Part shown: positions 62,780 to 64,000 of the stretch, piece by piece
Layout: every line of letters begins with the position of its first letter
Numbering within the stretch: position 1 is the first letter of the stretch
Assembly: GCA_017506865.1 (NCBI GenBank)
Contig: JAFCMP010000005.1
Coordinates: 372,001 to 436,000 of the forward strand
Direction of reading: 5' to 3'
Origin: Tribonema minus
Taxonomy: Eukaryota > Sar > Xanthophyceae > Tribonematales > Tribonemataceae
Length of the DNA stretch: 64,000 bases
Made by a program: the position numbers and the translations under genes
Notes under the pieces: model-generated
What the model was told of the DNA's origin: nothing
Database searches by the model: none
Seen by the model: only the letters and a program-made list of their open reading frames with translations

Positions 62780-62795
62780 TTAGGGTTAGGGTTAT
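62780..62795 (+). repeat. Interstitial TTAGGG tract (about 2.5 units)
   Basis: GTTAGGGTTAGGGTTA is a second short telomere-like tract in the window, in the same orientation as that at 20144. Confidence 0.75.
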
Positions 62796-63429
62796 AATGA
62801 ATTCCTGAATTATCAACTTGAAGTTGTTCTCCGCGAACCGTGATTTCTATGTGATGTGCTCGTGCATGCTTCAGTCAGATCAGCTGCAATGTGTAGCACC
62901 ATACTTCCCTGATTCTGTAAATGCACCTGATTCTGTAAATGCATCGAATGCGTGCAGTGAAGACCGGGCTACAACACATGCAGTGACATGGCGCTCACAG
63001 CAATTTTTGTGAACTTTGGAAAGTATATACTATAGGCTGCTGTGAGTACAGGCACAAGCATGCATTGCGCTGACCTCAAACCATCATGTTTTGCCTCATC
63101 TGCATGCACAAAGTTGAATGAGTCACGCATTTGACTAATAACATGCTTCTTTCCTTCACTTGCGCGCGCTTCGCGCGCAAACTTTTATTTCTCGGGAGCT
63201 GTCCCAGTACACCAAAAAATTGCCACGCCACCAACCCCTTACCACCACCATGGTTTCCTCCACTACTACCACCACCACTCCTACCAGCAAGGCTAGCAGT
63301 ACCAGCACAAGTAAGGCCATTCAATAGCGCAGGTTTATTTATCAGCCACATAGACATCTCTTGCTACCATGAGTTACAACCCCTCCTGTTTCACTGGCAT
63401 ACCATGTATGCAGTATGTGCATTTACAGA

Positions 63430-63640
63430 TACGCTGTTGCCGCTGTGTACCTCGTTGCTCCGACACATCAGATTCTACTATCTACATGACACTGTATTAA
63501 CGACATGTATGCAGTTGCCGCTGTGTACCTCGTTGCTCCGACACATCAGATTCTACTATCTACATGACACTGTATCAGCAACATGTATGCAGCATGTGTA
63601 GTTACAGTCACGCTGTTGCTGCTGTGTACCTCATTGCTAC
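63430..63640 (+). repeat. Tandem repeat of about 79 bp, 2.6 copies
   Basis: GTTGCCGCTGTGTACCTCGT, then TGCTCCGACACATCAGATTC and TACTATCTACATGACACTGT, occurs twice head to tail almost identically. A third, diverged unit starts near 63616. Confidence 0.9.
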
Positions 63641-64000
63641 TACACAATGTCAACTATTATCTACATGTATTAACGACACTTGGCTCACTCAGGCTACGCC
63701 AACTGAAGCCCATAGAGTCAGGGAAGGTCATGGTCACTAAGAACATCCTGGAAACCAATTTCAAAACATGCCAACACATGTATGCCACGCTAAGGCAGCG
63801 ATGGCGCTCGCTCTTCAAACACGACACAGCTCGACACCGACCTCGCACCTTCGCCAGCTCCACGCGCCCTCTAAAATCGCGTCCATGCGCCGATAAATAC
63901 TTTAACAGTAGCGTTATCTAAAACCCACGTAAGCTCCTGCCAACCTCTCCACCATCGCCAACGCGAGACATGCGTCGATCTGAGATCAACGCTCCTGCAA

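Larger units (their letters stand above)
62311..64000. other. Spacer with microsatellite-like and tandem sequence
   Basis: CATGTAC/GTACATG-rich stretches lie at 62340-62740. There is one short telomere-like tract, one tandem repeat at 63430-63640, and a short unassigned open frame at about 63690-63921 (KNILETNFKTCQHMYATLRQ). No gene is supported. Confidence 0.4.

Overview
The window is nuclear DNA from a eukaryote with intron-rich genes. GT-AG introns of 0.3-2 kb separate GC-rich exons, while introns and spacers are near 50% GC. Two gene families suggest a photosynthetic stramenopile (xanthophyte or brown-alga relatives): a secreted, cysteine-rich parallel beta-helix protein with a polytopic C-terminal membrane region, and a STEAP-type metalloreductase. 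The lineage is an inference; no rRNA, tRNA or organelle sequence was seen to confirm it.

Layout. About 0.6-13.5 kb (+) holds the exons of one or more long, unidentified low-complexity genes. One exon carries 341 uninterrupted CAG codons, and the first exons look like helical TPR-type repeats. 15.08-16.41 kb (+) is a two-exon gene for a small secreted protein. 29.59-18.33 kb (-) is a seven-exon gene for a 1930-residue, mostly disordered protein of unknown function; every junction is phase-consistent. 31.97-37.58 kb (+) is an eight-exon STEAP-like ferric/cupric reductase of 490 residues, also fully phase-consistent. 38.9-46 kb is a patchwork of repeats: a nearly identical 398-bp direct duplication, a duplicated zinc-motif exon, an inverted and broken copy of the secreted-protein gene, and palindromic repeats. 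59.85-47.19 kb (-) is a beta-helix/membrane protein gene with intact splice sites but two in-frame stops and two one-base frame errors, so it is probably decaying. 59.9-64 kb is mainly a GC-rich repetitive island and short tandem repeats.

The most unusual signal is a repeated pattern in the introns. Many exons have degenerate copies of one of their ends, including the splice site. Copies of 3' exon ends lie downstream with their donors, and copies of 5' exon ends lie upstream with their acceptors. I call these exon echoes. I see about twelve cases in at least four transcription units. The clearest are seven tandem copies of one exon end in a GTGA-repeat array (20.3-21.4 kb) and the flanking echoes of STEAP exons 6 and 8. 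One STEAP echo acceptor would add 68 residues in frame.
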